From: Ceratothoa steindachneri
Taxonomy: Eukaryota > Arthropoda > Malacostraca > Isopoda > Cymothoidae
Assembly: GCA_963969495.1 (NCBI GenBank)
Contig: OZ018335.1
Coordinates: 85,666,354 to 85,730,353 of the forward strand
DNA length: 64,000 bases
Direction of reading: 5' to 3'
Shown here: piece by piece, positions 1 to 10,603 of the stretch
Layout: each line of letters begins with the position of its first letter
Numbering within the stretch: position 1 is the stretch's first letter
Notes under the pieces: generated by a model
Seen by the model: the letters and a program-made list of their open reading frames with translations, nothing else
Database searches by the model: none
What the model was told of the DNA's origin: nothing
Made by a program: the position numbers and the translations under genes

Positions 1-261
1 CTAGCTATCAACCGGGGTAGTCTAGTTTAGCTTAGGACGAAAATTTAAATGTGATTACTATTTGTTTTTCATAGTTAAGTGTGTAAATTTAAAATATATG
101 TTTATTTGAAAATAATTCCTGTGTGTTTCCCCTTATCCTTACGTGTTGAAGCGGCTCTTCCTTAAGACATCAAAATTATCACTCTTAGACCAAAGCCTAA
201 TTCATTAAAGAAGTACATCACACCACCAGGTATACCACCATAAAAGTGGTGTCAGAAGTGG
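1..261 (+). mobile_element. Possible 3' end of an LTR followed by a primer-binding site
   Basis: Positions 247-261 read TGGTGTCAGAAGTGG. It begins with TGG, the complement of a tRNA CCA end, and resembles primer-binding sites of Gypsy-type LTR retrotransposons. The bases before it would be the U5 end of an LTR cut off by the window edge. No gag or pol follows, because an (AT)n tract starts 27 bases later and then AT-rich DNA. The match to a PBS class is from memory. The LTR boundary is inferred and could be wrong. Confidence 0.35.
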
Positions 262-285
262 AGTGATCAAAAAGGGGCATTATAC

Positions 286-288
<3 letters not shown>

Positions 289-334
<46 letters not shown>
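289..334. repeat. (AT)n microsatellite, 46 bp
   Basis: An uninterrupted AT dinucleotide run lies directly downstream of the putative LTR primer-binding site. It has no coding capacity. Confidence 0.97.
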
Positions 335-337
<3 letters not shown>

Positions 338-1561
338 AAATCAGTTGTTAGTAGCGAATTTAGTTTGTAATATAAATATAGCGAATGAATATAAATAGTA
401 TATTCTATCAAATTGAGAAGGATCAATCTCATTAATTGGTTAATTATCAAATTAACTTGTATATACTTAACAGGTAAATGAATTTAAATAAACTCAAATG
501 TGTTTTGGCAGTTAAATTGAGAAGAAAATTTTCAGTGATAATCATTTCAAATTGAAATCAAACCATTAAATTGTTTAAATTACTTATCGTTTTTTATAAA
601 TAATCTTTAATTCTAATCTAAGTAATTAAACTCTATCATCTGGTGTGCAATTTTTAATGTTAATATCAGAAAAACTGCATTTCCTGGAAGAGTTCATTTA
701 TCTAAACGTGCCACTTAATTAGATCTTAACAAGTCCGTCCTTCTCCAACTTCCTCCTTATGAGAACTAAAAGTTTCCTTCTAATTTCCCTCGACTCATTG
801 CTATTTGTTGTCATTTCTCAATCTTATGGTAAGGTAAAGGTTTTCCCGCGCAGCCGATTTATTAGAAAGACCTTTATAATCTCTTTATTTATTTGGACCC
901 CGATCTAAACCACAGTAACTTCTTTAACTTGAATTTTAGTAACATTTGTCAGATGATTAGATTATGTTATCCCCCTCACCAGTAAACGTCATTCACTAGT
1001 CACTAATAAATAGGTATGTAGCTAAAGCGAACAAATTTGAATATTATTGTTAAATACCACATGAGACAAAATCATGCTTGAGTTCTTGTTGAATTTTTGG
1101 AACTTTTTATTTTCTGGAATGGCATTAGAATAGATTTGTGGTTTTTCGTAAATTGTGAAAATTCCTCTTATCTTTCCGTATTTCTCCTAGTTATCAGGCA
1201 GGAATTTCCCTCAAAGTATATCTATAAATTTTATAATATATATTACAAAAAATACTACGTGCCACTTAATATTAATATGATAGTATCATTAAAACTATTT
1301 GCTCAAACAAAAAGCACTATGAAAATGCATGTATGGTTCAATATCCTGTCGAAAAATCCGACCGGATAGTGAGATTATGCAAGTATCCGGCACATGGTGA
1401 GACTTGGCCCAGAAATACCCAAGTTGGCAACGAAACTGAGAAAACTCGGGGAACCTTGAAACTACAATTACACTGTACAGCAATGAAAAAGAAACCAGGA
1501 AATGACAATAAACTTTTCTATGGCTATTTTTTACGTAAATAAAAAATATAATATCCATCTC
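335..1561. other. AT-rich stretch, nothing recognised
   Basis: Only short open frames without similarity that I recognise. No repeat structure or element ends were seen. Confidence 0.6.
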
Positions 1562-1699
1562 TTTCTGCCATCTTCCAGTTTCTCGTAAATTACCATCATA
1601 CTTACGTTAAATACAGTGATCTTTCCGTAGGACCAAACAGGATTAGGCCTAAACTGACAACTCTATAAGTTATAAACGGATTTTGATATAATTTTATAT
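1562..1699 (+). repeat. 138-bp direct repeat, copy A
   Basis: This block matches 2286-2423 without indels at a fixed offset of 724 bases. I count two mismatches (1568/2292 and 1616/2340). Copy B lies inside the decayed gene at 2040-2920, so copy A looks like a duplicated piece of that gene or element. The near identity contrasts with the heavy decay around it and points to a recent local duplication. Confidence 0.95.
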
Positions 1700-1915
1700 G
1701 GTGTTCCCAAGGTAATTGTCAACCTAACCTAAGAAATTATACTAAATATTTTTTAAGTTAGATTTGTTCAAATCCGTGGTAACACTTACATAACACTTGA
1801 TAATTTTGCAACTTACTATAAATGCTTCGTATTTTTTCCTTTACATTTACAATTTGTTGCTATTATTATTTATACTATTTTTCACATACTACAGTGTTTT
1901 TTTATTTACAGGAGA

Positions 1916-1984
1916 TGGCTAGAGAATGCAAAATGGCTAGAATGCAAAATGCAAAATAGCGAAAATGGCTAGAGAATGCAAAAA
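1916..1984 (+). repeat. Short imperfect tandem repeat, ATGGCTAGAGAATGCAAAA-type unit
   Basis: Three to four degenerate units containing ATGGCTAGA and ATGCAAAA follow one another. The array begins just after TTTATTTACAG, which resembles a splice acceptor, but no exon could be supported. Confidence 0.7.
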
Positions 1985-2039
1985 TCTCCCAGGCATTTAC
2001 TGGCATATATGTGGATCAGTTACATTAAGACAATACAAG

Positions 2040-2920
2040 ACACAGTTGACTAAACATGTTTAGAAACATTATGAGCTGTACTATGAATGTAAAGTGGGTG
2101 CCTAGGAAAAAGGCTGGGTACCTCACATGTATTGTGTCAGGTGTACAAGTTTCCTTTCTGCCTGGGTGAAAAGCAAAAGGCCAGGCCTCATGTTTAGCGT
2201 GCCAATGGTTTGGAGAGAGCCAAAGGACCATTTAGCGGATTGCTACTTCTGCTTAACAGATATTCAAGGTGGATTTTCAATGTGTTTTCTGTCATCTTCC
2301 AGTTTCTCGTAAATTACCATCATACTTACGTTAAATACACTGATCTTTCCGTAGGACCAAACAGGATTAGGCCTAAACTGACAACTCTATAAGTTATAAA
2401 CGGATTTTGATATAATTTTATATATTTTCAAGAGATGTATCAATTAAAATGATCAAAAAGCATACTATGTTTTACTTCCACTATTTCTGAAAGTGATTAC
2501 AGCTAGTAATATACATTTTTAGTCTGAGTATATTTTATTTGACGGCAGGTCGCAACAGAAAATGTAAGAAATCTATCATGTATCCATATGTTCTATTTAG
2601 CAGTTCGACATTCAAGTTCCATGCAAAGGACTTATGGAAAAGCACCAAGGGTTCCAGCAAGAGCGTACAGTGGAGAGCCTAATCAAGTGTTATCAAGATT
2701 TTGCATGCAATATGTCACTTAAGATACACATTCTTCATTCTCTTATGTCCGTCTTTCCAAGGGATGCAGGAGATGTGATTAATGAACATGGAGAGAAGTT
2801 CCATCCAAATGTAGAGCATGTATAAGGGAAATGGAATCCTGCTATGCTGACGGACTTCTGCTTAGACCTGAAGTGTGACATACCTGATACGCTTGAAAAC
2901 GAGGAAGTAAATACTAAAAT
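2040..2920 (+). pseudogene. Decayed repeat-encoded gene, family unnamed (copy 1)
   Basis: Two blocks of coding similarity survive. The first, around 2125-2280, contains the motif MVWREPKDHLADCYFCLTD preceded by a cysteine pair (CVRC). The second, around 2634-2905, contains YQDFACNMSLKIHILHS, then a GEKFHP motif and GKWNPAM after a stop at 2823. I recognise this order of motifs as recurring in uncharacterised invertebrate proteins that occur in many genomic copies. I do not know its biochemical function and do not assign one. The central part between the blocks is missing or unreadable, and the 138-bp duplicated block (2286-2423) lies there. A second copy with the middle and C-terminal motifs is at 51060-51960. 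It is broken by stops and frameshifts. A transposon origin is inferred from copy number and company only. Confidence 0.6.
2286..2423 (+). repeat. 138-bp direct repeat, copy B
   Basis: Partner of 1562-1699 with two mismatches. It sits immediately after the DCYFC-containing block of the decayed gene and may itself derive from coding sequence of that gene. Confidence 0.95.
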
Positions 2921-3571
2921 GTAGGTTAATACATTATATAATGCTAAAAAAAACATGATGATTCATTATATATTCATGAATTAATTACAATGGACGCATT
3001 TAATCTGACTCTGGGAGCGAATCACATTTATCCTATCATATAAATCGGTAGCAATTGCATAACAATTAAATCAGTAATTTAGAAGAAAATGTTACGTAAT
3101 GGTAAAATTTATTATCAAATTCGAATTCAATCCACTCAACTTCATAATAAAATAAACATGATATCTATGCTTTTTTCTCGACACTGAAATTTTTTGTAGT
3201 GTTTTTAGTGTATGGGTAATAAATAGTTCATGTAGAGCTGTAAGTGTGGCGATCTGTTTACGTGTTTCAATTTTCTTTCCATTTTTAGTTGTTTTTATAT
3301 TATAACATTATTTCTTATTAGTCTGTGGAGTATACTGTTTACGCTGATAAATCAAGGAGAAATTACATAGGGATTTTTCTTCTTCTAAGTATAGGATTAG
3401 TTTCGATGAGACTTCTTGCCTCATATATCAGCAGTACACTGAATATTCTGAGGTACCTATCCTGATTTTTATACAATGTAAACGGAATGAGAAAATTTAT
3501 TCCCTATTTAGCTGACTTGAAACCTATCTACTAAAAATTAAATTTATTTTCTCATATTTCTTTATTCCTCT

Positions 3572-3635
3572 TTTTTTATTGCAAACCATTGTCGAACTGT
3601 ATTTCAAATATACCATGCAAACGAAAATAATATTT
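3572..3635 (+). repeat. 64-bp direct repeat, copy A
   Basis: Matches 4330-4393 at an offset of 758 bases with three mismatches and no indels. The shared core includes CAACTGTATTTCAAATATAC-like sequence. It has no coding or terminal signature that I recognise. Confidence 0.9.
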
Positions 3636-4329
3636 CATCAAATGTGAAGGCTGCTTTTCTTGGTGGAGCATTTTAACCAACCCAGATAACAAACATACGT
3701 AACACAACGTAATTTTGTGATAGAATATTCTCAACAGAATCTTCTATTAAGGTAACATGATAAATTTGAATATATTTAGTAACAAACAAAATTTCCTCCC
3801 CTCTTAATGAAGGCCAATTCTTTGAATAAAGTGTTGTGTTTATGTGTGTGTTGACTAAGGTCCATTGGACAGTACTTATAACCAGTTTATATATCAAATA
3901 GACCATTAATCTATAGTAACTAATTAGGAGAATTATCCTACTAAGATTACTTACCTACTATATATCTTAGACCTGCGATAAATTTTTCCAGACTAGCAAT
4001 ATTTCAATTTTAACAAAGCTAATATTTCAGTGGAGTAAAGTCGAAATTATAAATATCCCAATTATGTATACAAAAGTAATAAAATGACTATGATTCGAGG
4101 TTTGGAATATGTATCTTCAGAATAGATGCAAAGTACATCCTCATTGCTTACAGAGAGGTTCTTGCCTTTTTAGCCACCAAAGTCTCCATCCTGGAGGCTG
4201 GAAAATCTGGACATGATTTGAATTGCTTTACCTTGAATTTCATATCCTATTTGATTAAGAAAGGCGAATCCGATACATTTCCTTCAATTGATTACATCTA
4301 ATTGTAGAGTATTAAGACTTTCTTGGCAC

Positions 4330-4393
4330 TTTTTTATTTCAAACCATTGTCCAACTGTATTTCAAATATACCATGCAAACGACAATAATATTT
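4330..4393 (+). repeat. 64-bp direct repeat, copy B
   Basis: Partner of 3572-3635 with three mismatches. The similar size and spacing to the 138-bp pair suggests local segmental duplication, though this is inference. Confidence 0.9.
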
Positions 4394-4774
4394 ATGCGTT
4401 ATCCCCTAGTAACGTACAACTTACAATTCTTTTTCTTCAATTTAAACCTTACTTCAACAAACTTAGTATTTAATATCGTCTAGGAACTAGAAAGCGAAAG
4501 AGTGGAGAAAATTTAAAAAAATAATTGTACTAGATAAATAAATTTGATTGCTTGGCGATAGTTAGCGTGCTAGCTTCATTTAAAATTATTTTTGGCTTCG
4601 GAGAATTTGAAAATATTTTTCACCGAAAAATTGGTAAACGTTCATAAGAAACGGGTTTTATAATGTTCAAATTTTGATACTTCTATGATGCAATTTTCTT
4701 TAAGTATTAAAACTCATTTTAGTGCCATTCTTAAGTTAGCAGAGCACTGAAAATATTCATATGTTAATCAGAAA

Positions 4775-6213
4775 TAATATTATTAATAATAATAATAGGT
4801 ATTTATAACGCTCCCTTCAGTGCTGTTAGCCTTCCCAGAGCGCTAGTTGTGTAGTGAGTGTAGATAAAGTTAACAGGGGAGAGAAGGCAATTCTGAAGAG
4901 AGTAGTCTTCAGCAGACGTTTAAAAGTAACAAGGGAGGGAGAGCATCGGACTTCGGAAGGAATAGCATTCCAGAGTCTAGGAGCACAGACTGAGAAGGAA
5001 CGGTCACCCATTGAGCAAAGGACAGAACAAGGAGTTTGACGAGGGAAGAGGGCAGACGAGAGATAAGGTGGAGCCTCAAGATTTATGGTCTTATACGTGA
5101 TGAGAATAATTCTATAGTGCGTACGGAAGCGAATAGGTAAAGGAGGAGCCGGGCAGCATAGTTTTGAGCAAGTTATAAGGGGCGAAGTGAAGAAGAAGGG
5201 AGATTTACTAGAAGAGAATTGCAGTAGTCTAAGCGTGAGGTGACGAAGGCATGGATACCAGTCTCAAGGCTTCGTCGATCAAAATGGGATCGAACACGTC
5301 AAAAGTTGCGGAAGACACCGAGGAAAGACTTACACATACGATGGATGTGCGGTTTAAACGAGAGTTGCTCGTTGCAAATAACACCAAGATTACTGACGGA
5401 ATCAGAGAAGTGAGAAGACGATTAAAGAAGGCAGTGTGGTCGATGGTGTCGAAGCAGAGGAGAGGTCTAGGAGGACTAGAATAGACGTCCGACCACTATC
5501 GGCTGCTCTACGTAAACTGTCTGAAACATTAAAAAGAGCAGTTTCAGCACAGTGCGTCGCTTTGAACTCCGATTGGTACGTTTCATCGATATTGCAGTTA
5601 GAAATATGGTCATTAAGGGGAGAGAAAACCACTCTCTCGAAGATCTTAGAGAGGAATTGAATCTGTGAGATAGGGCGATAGCTACATGGTTTAGAGGTGT
5701 TAAGATGTGTTTTTTCTAAGGAGAGGACGAATTGACTCACGTTTGAAGGATGAGGAAACTACCAGTGCGGCAAGAGAAAAGTTAAAGAAATCAAGAATCA
5801 GTGGGAGGACAGCAGGGAGAATTTGGTGGAGGAGTTTGGGTGGAAAGACGTCCTTAGGGCATCCAGATTTGTTAGAGCGTGAGATCAGGGCATTTACTTC
5901 CTCAGAGGATGCCTGAGTGAGGACGTTAAGTGGCAATGGAGTATGGTCGGAGAGAACAGCTTGGGCTTGTTCAGACGACTTTGGTAGTACGACGCGAATG
6001 TTAATAACTTATTAGGGAAAATTTCGAAAGAGCAAAGGGGTTGATGAGGGGGTTGGTGGTGAAAATGGGGCTAGGTGAGGAAATACGAGAGAGGAGACGA
6101 AAGATAGTTCGAGGGTCATTCTTGCTCTCAACTAAAAGTTTGCGTGAATGAGCCTCATAAATTAAATTTATGAGAAACGGGACTTGTGTGTTTACCTCGT
6201 AAATAAGAACCAT
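4775..6213 (-). mobile_element. CR1/L2-like non-LTR retrotransposon, 5'-truncated, RT core deleted
   Basis: Read on the minus strand, the order is: the linker before RT (6213-5950), the RT fingers with SYRPISQIQFLSKIFERVV and LLDLSSA (5740-5402), the thumb region with VSNLGVICNEQLSFKPHI, then SRLDYCNSLL, and the C-terminus with GDRSFSVCAPRLWNAIPSE (5011-4826). This is the usual tail of CR1/L2-type reverse transcriptases. The 3' end runs into a TAA/ATT repeat tail at 4775-4798, typical of this clade. The endonuclease is absent. Near 5395-5405 the sequence passes directly from the first palm segment to the thumb-proximal VSNLGV block, so the catalytic F/YADD segment is missing. Several frameshifts and stops are also present. 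It is a dead copy. Confidence 0.88.
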
Positions 6214-6889
6214 CAGTCTTACTTAAATTAATACCAATAACAACATTAAGAATAGCAAATTAAATATTTTTTTTAACTTTAAGGCTCCCTGAAATTTTAT
6301 CAATAGACTTCAAAAGAAAAATCATTATTAAGATTTTTTTTGTGTGTCATTTAACAAGACATATCACATGCCAGAGGTTATTGATATTGAATTCAAATAA
6401 ACTTTCTAATTGCTTGTATCCGAAGTAAAAAATAATTTAATATAGCGTACATTTTGTTTTTCTCTCACCAATTCTCATTAAATGAGAGATATTAAACCAT
6501 CTTTGAAAGTACATTGAATAAATTAGAACATTCAACTGATACGACTTGTTTCACTACCTTAATTTGTCGCCAAAGATGAATGTAAGTGTAATCATGTCTA
6601 TATTAAACAACATAAATTACCAACTCTTCTTAATCTGACTTTGTAAGAGGGTTGATGGTTTTATAGAAAGAGAAGTGACAAATGACTGAGAGAATCTTGT
6701 TTGAGTTCAACAACTAAAAATATGATGAGCGGCTTTAGATATTTTATCTGTTCTTGGGAGGAGGTGAAAGGCAAGAGACGGGAACGGAAGATGACTCAGC
6801 CCAAACACGTTGGTAATTGGGCGGACGAGGTATTCAGTAACAACATCACTTCGACATAGATAGGAGTTTACCCAACACATTTGTTTAAG
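6214..6889. other. AT-rich stretch between two LINE remnants
   Basis: On the minus strand an open frame at 6913-6707 continues from the ORF1 remnant above it, but I recognise no domain in it. The remainder shows nothing. Confidence 0.5.
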
Positions 6890-8364
6890 GCAAAGAGGGT
6901 TCTCCCAGGCCATCTACGAAGCTGTTCAACCTCTCATTCTCGATTTCCTCTTCTTTTTCTGTAACTACTTTCTGTAATTGCCTTATGTTCCTGTTTTTAG
7001 CGTTTTTATCTTTCCTTGGGACCTCTTCCTCTAGACATTCTTTAATTTTCGATAGAAAAGTGAAGCCTCTGAGTTGGAGTCTTTCATAGCCTGCGTCTTC
7101 TTCTTCTTCTTATTTTTTTCTTCTTGAACTATTTCTTAATAGCTTCTACAGCAATAATCTCCACCATATTCTCTTTCTCTACTTCAACCTCCTTTTTCTC
7201 GACTATTTTGCTTTTCAGTAAGTCTCTTGAAAAGGAAATCTTAGTTAACCACAACGTCTTCCTTTCACTGCTCCTCACCACTTTCGTGTGGATTACTTCG
7301 AGAAGTATCCCTGTTTTGCAATAGTCGCCATATAGCACACATTTTCATTGGCATGATCTCTCTGCTATATTTTTCCCATATGCCACGCAATTCTCCACCG
7401 GTGCTGGTACTGCTTGGAGACCTAGAACTTCTTGTGGAGGCCGGTGTTTTAGCTGCCCGTGCCTAGATCAGGAACTCCTTATTTTGTTTTGCCAGTGCCC
7501 TTTATTTCTGATTTTTTATTGGTTGCCTTTTTGCAAGATAACTCATAGTAATAGCTATTTTTTGCATTTGGCAGTTCGAGCACTTCTTTACCTCATTTCT
7601 TCACTCTCTAAACACATGATTCACTTGATTACACTTCGAACAGTTCTTTTCCCTTCTACATTTACGAGTGATATGATCTTCGATAACAAAGCAATTGGTA
7701 CACATGTGTATTGAGCTCGGAGTGAGATGTGTTTGTTCAGTTATGAGGGCTGGCCAGAGCATGTGTTTCCTTTGCAGAGTAGAAATGAGTCGTCTTGTGT
7801 GTCTGTCAGGGAATGGTGTATAGACTACTTAACTATGATCACTGATCCTAGATGCAGTGCTTGTGGAGTTATGTACGTGTGGTAGCCTGCGATGCGAAGT
7901 CTATTGTTAGAAGTGTGTAAGCTGGTGGATTAGAGTAACATGATGTCAGCTCGAGGCAGTTTAGTACCCAGTTGGCGACAGTATAGCAAATACCGTTTAA
8001 GCTGCGTACATCTCGCTGCACGGTACTAAGTCGACTTGATCTGGAGTGAAGTGCGTGTGAGGCTGTTTTAGCAATAGCAGCTTTCCTCTGCTTGCTTTAT
8101 TGGCGTTGTACCGTCATATTTGTTTGCAACGGGAGGGGTTTGTTAGAGATAGAGTGTTTGAGTTTCATGATTTGTGGTATGCATGAAGCAGGAGGAAGGG
8201 TGCTGGGAATTTGGGAATAGTAGCGGAGGCAGAGGAAGGGAGGTGGAGTAGTCGGGAATTAAGATGAAAGACTGTAGACTGTAGGAAGGGGGTTGGAGAC
8301 TGTAGAAGTGTAACCTACTACTCTGCATCTGGAACATTAAATGTCTCGTTGGCATAAATGTTTA
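6890..8364 (-). pseudogene. LINE-type ORF1 (gag-like) with CCHC zinc knuckles, 3' part
   Basis: Reading the minus strand across frames gives a coherent decayed protein: a segment with RLRIAGYHTYITPQALHLGS (about 7905-7835), VVYTPFPDRHTRR, then CTNCFVIEDHITRKC (a CX2CX5HX4C knuckle), then CSKCNQVNHVFRE with the last cysteine replaced by a TGA stop, then a third CSNC (7700-7600). A lysine/glutamate-rich tail follows (7340-6890). Three cysteine-rich knuckles after an RNA-binding-like region are typical of ORF1 proteins of jockey/I-type LINEs, which bind element RNA. It is disrupted by at least three frameshifts. The Tigger element at 8367-10601 is inserted in it, and the upstream part resumes at 10604. 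No matching endonuclease or RT lies immediately downstream. The LINE at 4775-6213 appears to be a different element. Confidence 0.62.
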
Positions 8365-8366
8365 TA

Positions 8367-8389
8367 CAGCAATACCCCGATTACTGCGG
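8367..8389 (+). repeat. Tigger left terminal inverted repeat
   Basis: 23 bp, inverted match to 10579-10601 with two adjacent mismatches. TA precedes it. Confidence 0.95.
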
Positions 8390-8666
8390 GTTCGATTACT
8401 GCGGTTTTCGATTTAGTGCGATTAATAGTTTGACACCAAAAGTTCAAATACAGCGTGTAGAATTCGATTTAATGCGGTACCCGAGAATTTTGCTTGTTTG
8501 TTCGTGCGTAAGTATGCGCATCGTCGCAAATCCAACCGTGCCTCGCTGTCTCACGCTGAACTTCTGAAGGTCTGCGCCTCAGTAACTCTGTCACCATCAT
8601 ACAGTGCACATTGTTTCGCTATGTTTTTTACATACATTGCTTTTAAACAACCCCCAATCTATTATC

Positions 8667-10353
8667 ATGTATTCTAAACGAATGAGTACCGCGGGTACAA
8701 GTGGTGAAAGTCAAAAGAAGAAGAGAAAAGTTATTGGATTAGAAGAAAAGTTGTCAATAATAAGCAAGCATGAAAGCGGAGCCACCAAAGCTAAGATAGG
8801 TCGGGATCATAGTATGGCCGAATCTACCATCCGCAATATTATTCAGAATTCGAAACTATATAAAGAACAAGGGCAAAGTGCTACTTCATCATCAAATTTG
8901 CAGACAACAAGAAACCGAAGCCCTGCAATGATTGAAATGGAACGTCTTTTGTCTATTTGGATTGAAGATTGCAATCAAAAGCGCATTCCTCTAAGTCAAA
9001 TGACAATAAAAACGAAGGCTGTGTCTCTGTTTGCCGCCGTCCAAACAAAACGGCAAGAAACCGAAACTGGAAGGGAAACTGAAGAAACATTTTCCGGAAG
9101 TTCTGGATGGTTTGACAGATTTAGAAAACGAACTGGAATCTACAACGTTAGAATTGTAGGTGAAAGTGCAAGTGCGGACGTTAATGCAGCAGCCAAATAT
9201 CCCGCTGAATTGAAAAAAAATTATTGAAGATGGTGGCTATGTTGACGAACAAATTATAAATGGAGATGAAACAGGGCTGTTTTGGAAACGAATGCCTACC
9301 AAAACGTACTTGGCGAAAAAAGAACAATCACAGCCTGGGTTCAAAGTCTCTAAGGATCGTCTGACACTTTTGCTTGGTGGAAATGCTGCTGGTTATTTTA
9401 AATTAAAGCCTATGTTGATCTATCGATCAGAAAACCCACGTGCTCTTAAAGGATTCAACAAGCATTGCTTACCAGTTTTTTGGAAGTCAAATAAAAAAGC
9501 GTGGGTGACAAAATCTTTATTTGAAGATTGGTTCAAAAATTGCTTTTGTCCTGAGGTCGAAAAATATTGCAAGTCCATTAATGTAGACTTTAAAATTCTA
9601 TTAATTTTGGACAATGCTCCGGGTCACCCAAAGGCACTTAGTGACTTATGCGAAAATGTTAAAGTTGTATTTTTACCACCCAACACAACATCTCTGTTGC
9701 AACCGATGGATCAGGGGGTGATAGCAACTTTCAAGGCCTATTATTTGCGAAAAACATTTGCCCAGGCAATTGAAAAAACAACGGGAGAAAATGCTATGAA
9801 CCTTACGGAATTTTGGAAAAACTTTAACATAAAGAACGCTGTGGAAAACATTAATGATGCATGGCGTGATGTCACAGCTAGCAATATGAGGGCAGTGTGG
9901 AAAAATATAATTCCTCACTGTGCAAATGATTTTGAAAGCTTCGAGGCGGAAGTTACAGGGGCTGTAACGGAAATTATGCAACTTGGGCTAGAAATGGGAA
10001 TGGCGGATATGGACGATGGCAACGTTAGGGAATTGCTCGACTCGCATAATGGAGATCTCAATGACGACGAACTTCTAGATTTAGAGCAAGAACGTGCATA
10101 CGATGACGAAGACAATGACGAAACGGAAGAAATGGCAAAAACGAAGGAATTCACGATAAAAGAACTCGATTCTATTTTCCGGACATTTAAAGATGGAAAG
10201 CAAATGATAATGGATGCAGACCCGAATGTAGAAAGGGCAATACAAGTAAGAAGACAGATAGAAAATGCGCTAAGTTGTTATCGAGTGATGTACAAAGAGA
10301 AGAAGGCATCGAGAACGCAAACAACCCTTTTACAATATTTTCATAAAAAATGA
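8667..10353 (+). pseudogene. Tigger-type transposase (TIGD1/jerky-like), one frameshift
   Basis: The likely start is the ATG at 8667 (MYSKRMSTAGTSG), because the earlier in-frame ATG at 8604 adds a leader not seen in this family. Domains in order are an N-terminal CENP-B/psq-type helix-turn-helix (LEEKLSIISKHESGATKAKI), a second DNA-binding region ending near GWFDRFRKRTGI, then the DDE catalytic domain. The acidic residues are visible in NGDETGLFWKR (codon 9265-9267), LILDNAPGHP (9610-9612) and LLQPMDQGVI (9709-9711), with 32 residues between the last two. An acidic C-terminal tail ends at 10353. One extra A in the eight-A run at 9213-9220 shifts the frame and creates a stop. No other lesion is obvious. 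The protein would be nuclear and would act on the element's TIRs. Confidence 0.95.
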
Positions 10354-10391
10354 CATTTACTGTATCTTTTTTTCATATGCTCATGAAACTT

Positions 10392-10397
10392 AATAAA
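10392..10397 (+). promoter_or_regulatory. AATAAA polyadenylation signal of the Tigger transposase
   Basis: AATAAA lies 39 bases after the transposase stop and inside the element. Its position fits a 3' processing signal, but this is by sequence only. Confidence 0.55.
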
Positions 10398-10578
10398 CAG
10401 TAATACTGTACATTATATGGTGTCCAATTAATTTTTTTCCTTATTTATTTACGTCGCATCTATATCGCATTTACACGCATTTTTCAAAAGTCTAGACATC
10501 AATCTACGATTTTACATGTATTTATATCTTCGATTAATGCGGTTTCGCTTACTGCGGTGTTTTTACCGCACGAATTAA

Positions 10579-10601
10579 CCGCAGTAACTGGGGTATTGCT
10601 G
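10579..10601 (-). repeat. Tigger right terminal inverted repeat
   Basis: Inverted partner of 8367-8389, followed by the TA target duplication at 10602-10603. Confidence 0.95.
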
Positions 10602-10603
10602 TA

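Larger units (their letters stand above)
2924..4770. other. AT-rich stretch with one dispersed 64-bp repeat pair
   Basis: No gene or element was recognised. The only structure is a pair of 64-bp direct repeats described separately. Confidence 0.6.
8367..10601 (+). mobile_element. Tigger/pogo-type DNA transposon, full length, TA target duplication
   Basis: The element spans 2235 bp and is flanked by TA on both sides (8365-8366 and 10602-10603). The terminal inverted repeats are 23 bp with two mismatches: left CAGCAATACCCCGATTACTG and right, read inward, CAGCAATACCCCAGTTACTG. Subterminal copies of the TTACTGCGG word occur at both ends. It carries one transposase gene in the plus orientation. 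Tigger elements move by cut and paste at TA sites. Well-preserved ends and a single frameshift make this one of the youngest insertions in the window. It interrupts the minus-strand ORF1 remnant. Confidence 0.96.

Noticed and set aside
4854..5916. Plus-strand open frames rich in Arg and Glu
   Set aside because: Antisense of the minus-strand LINE reverse transcriptase.
9673..10154. Minus-strand open frames within the Tigger element
   Set aside because: Shadows of the plus-strand transposase, which has clear family motifs and catalytic residues.
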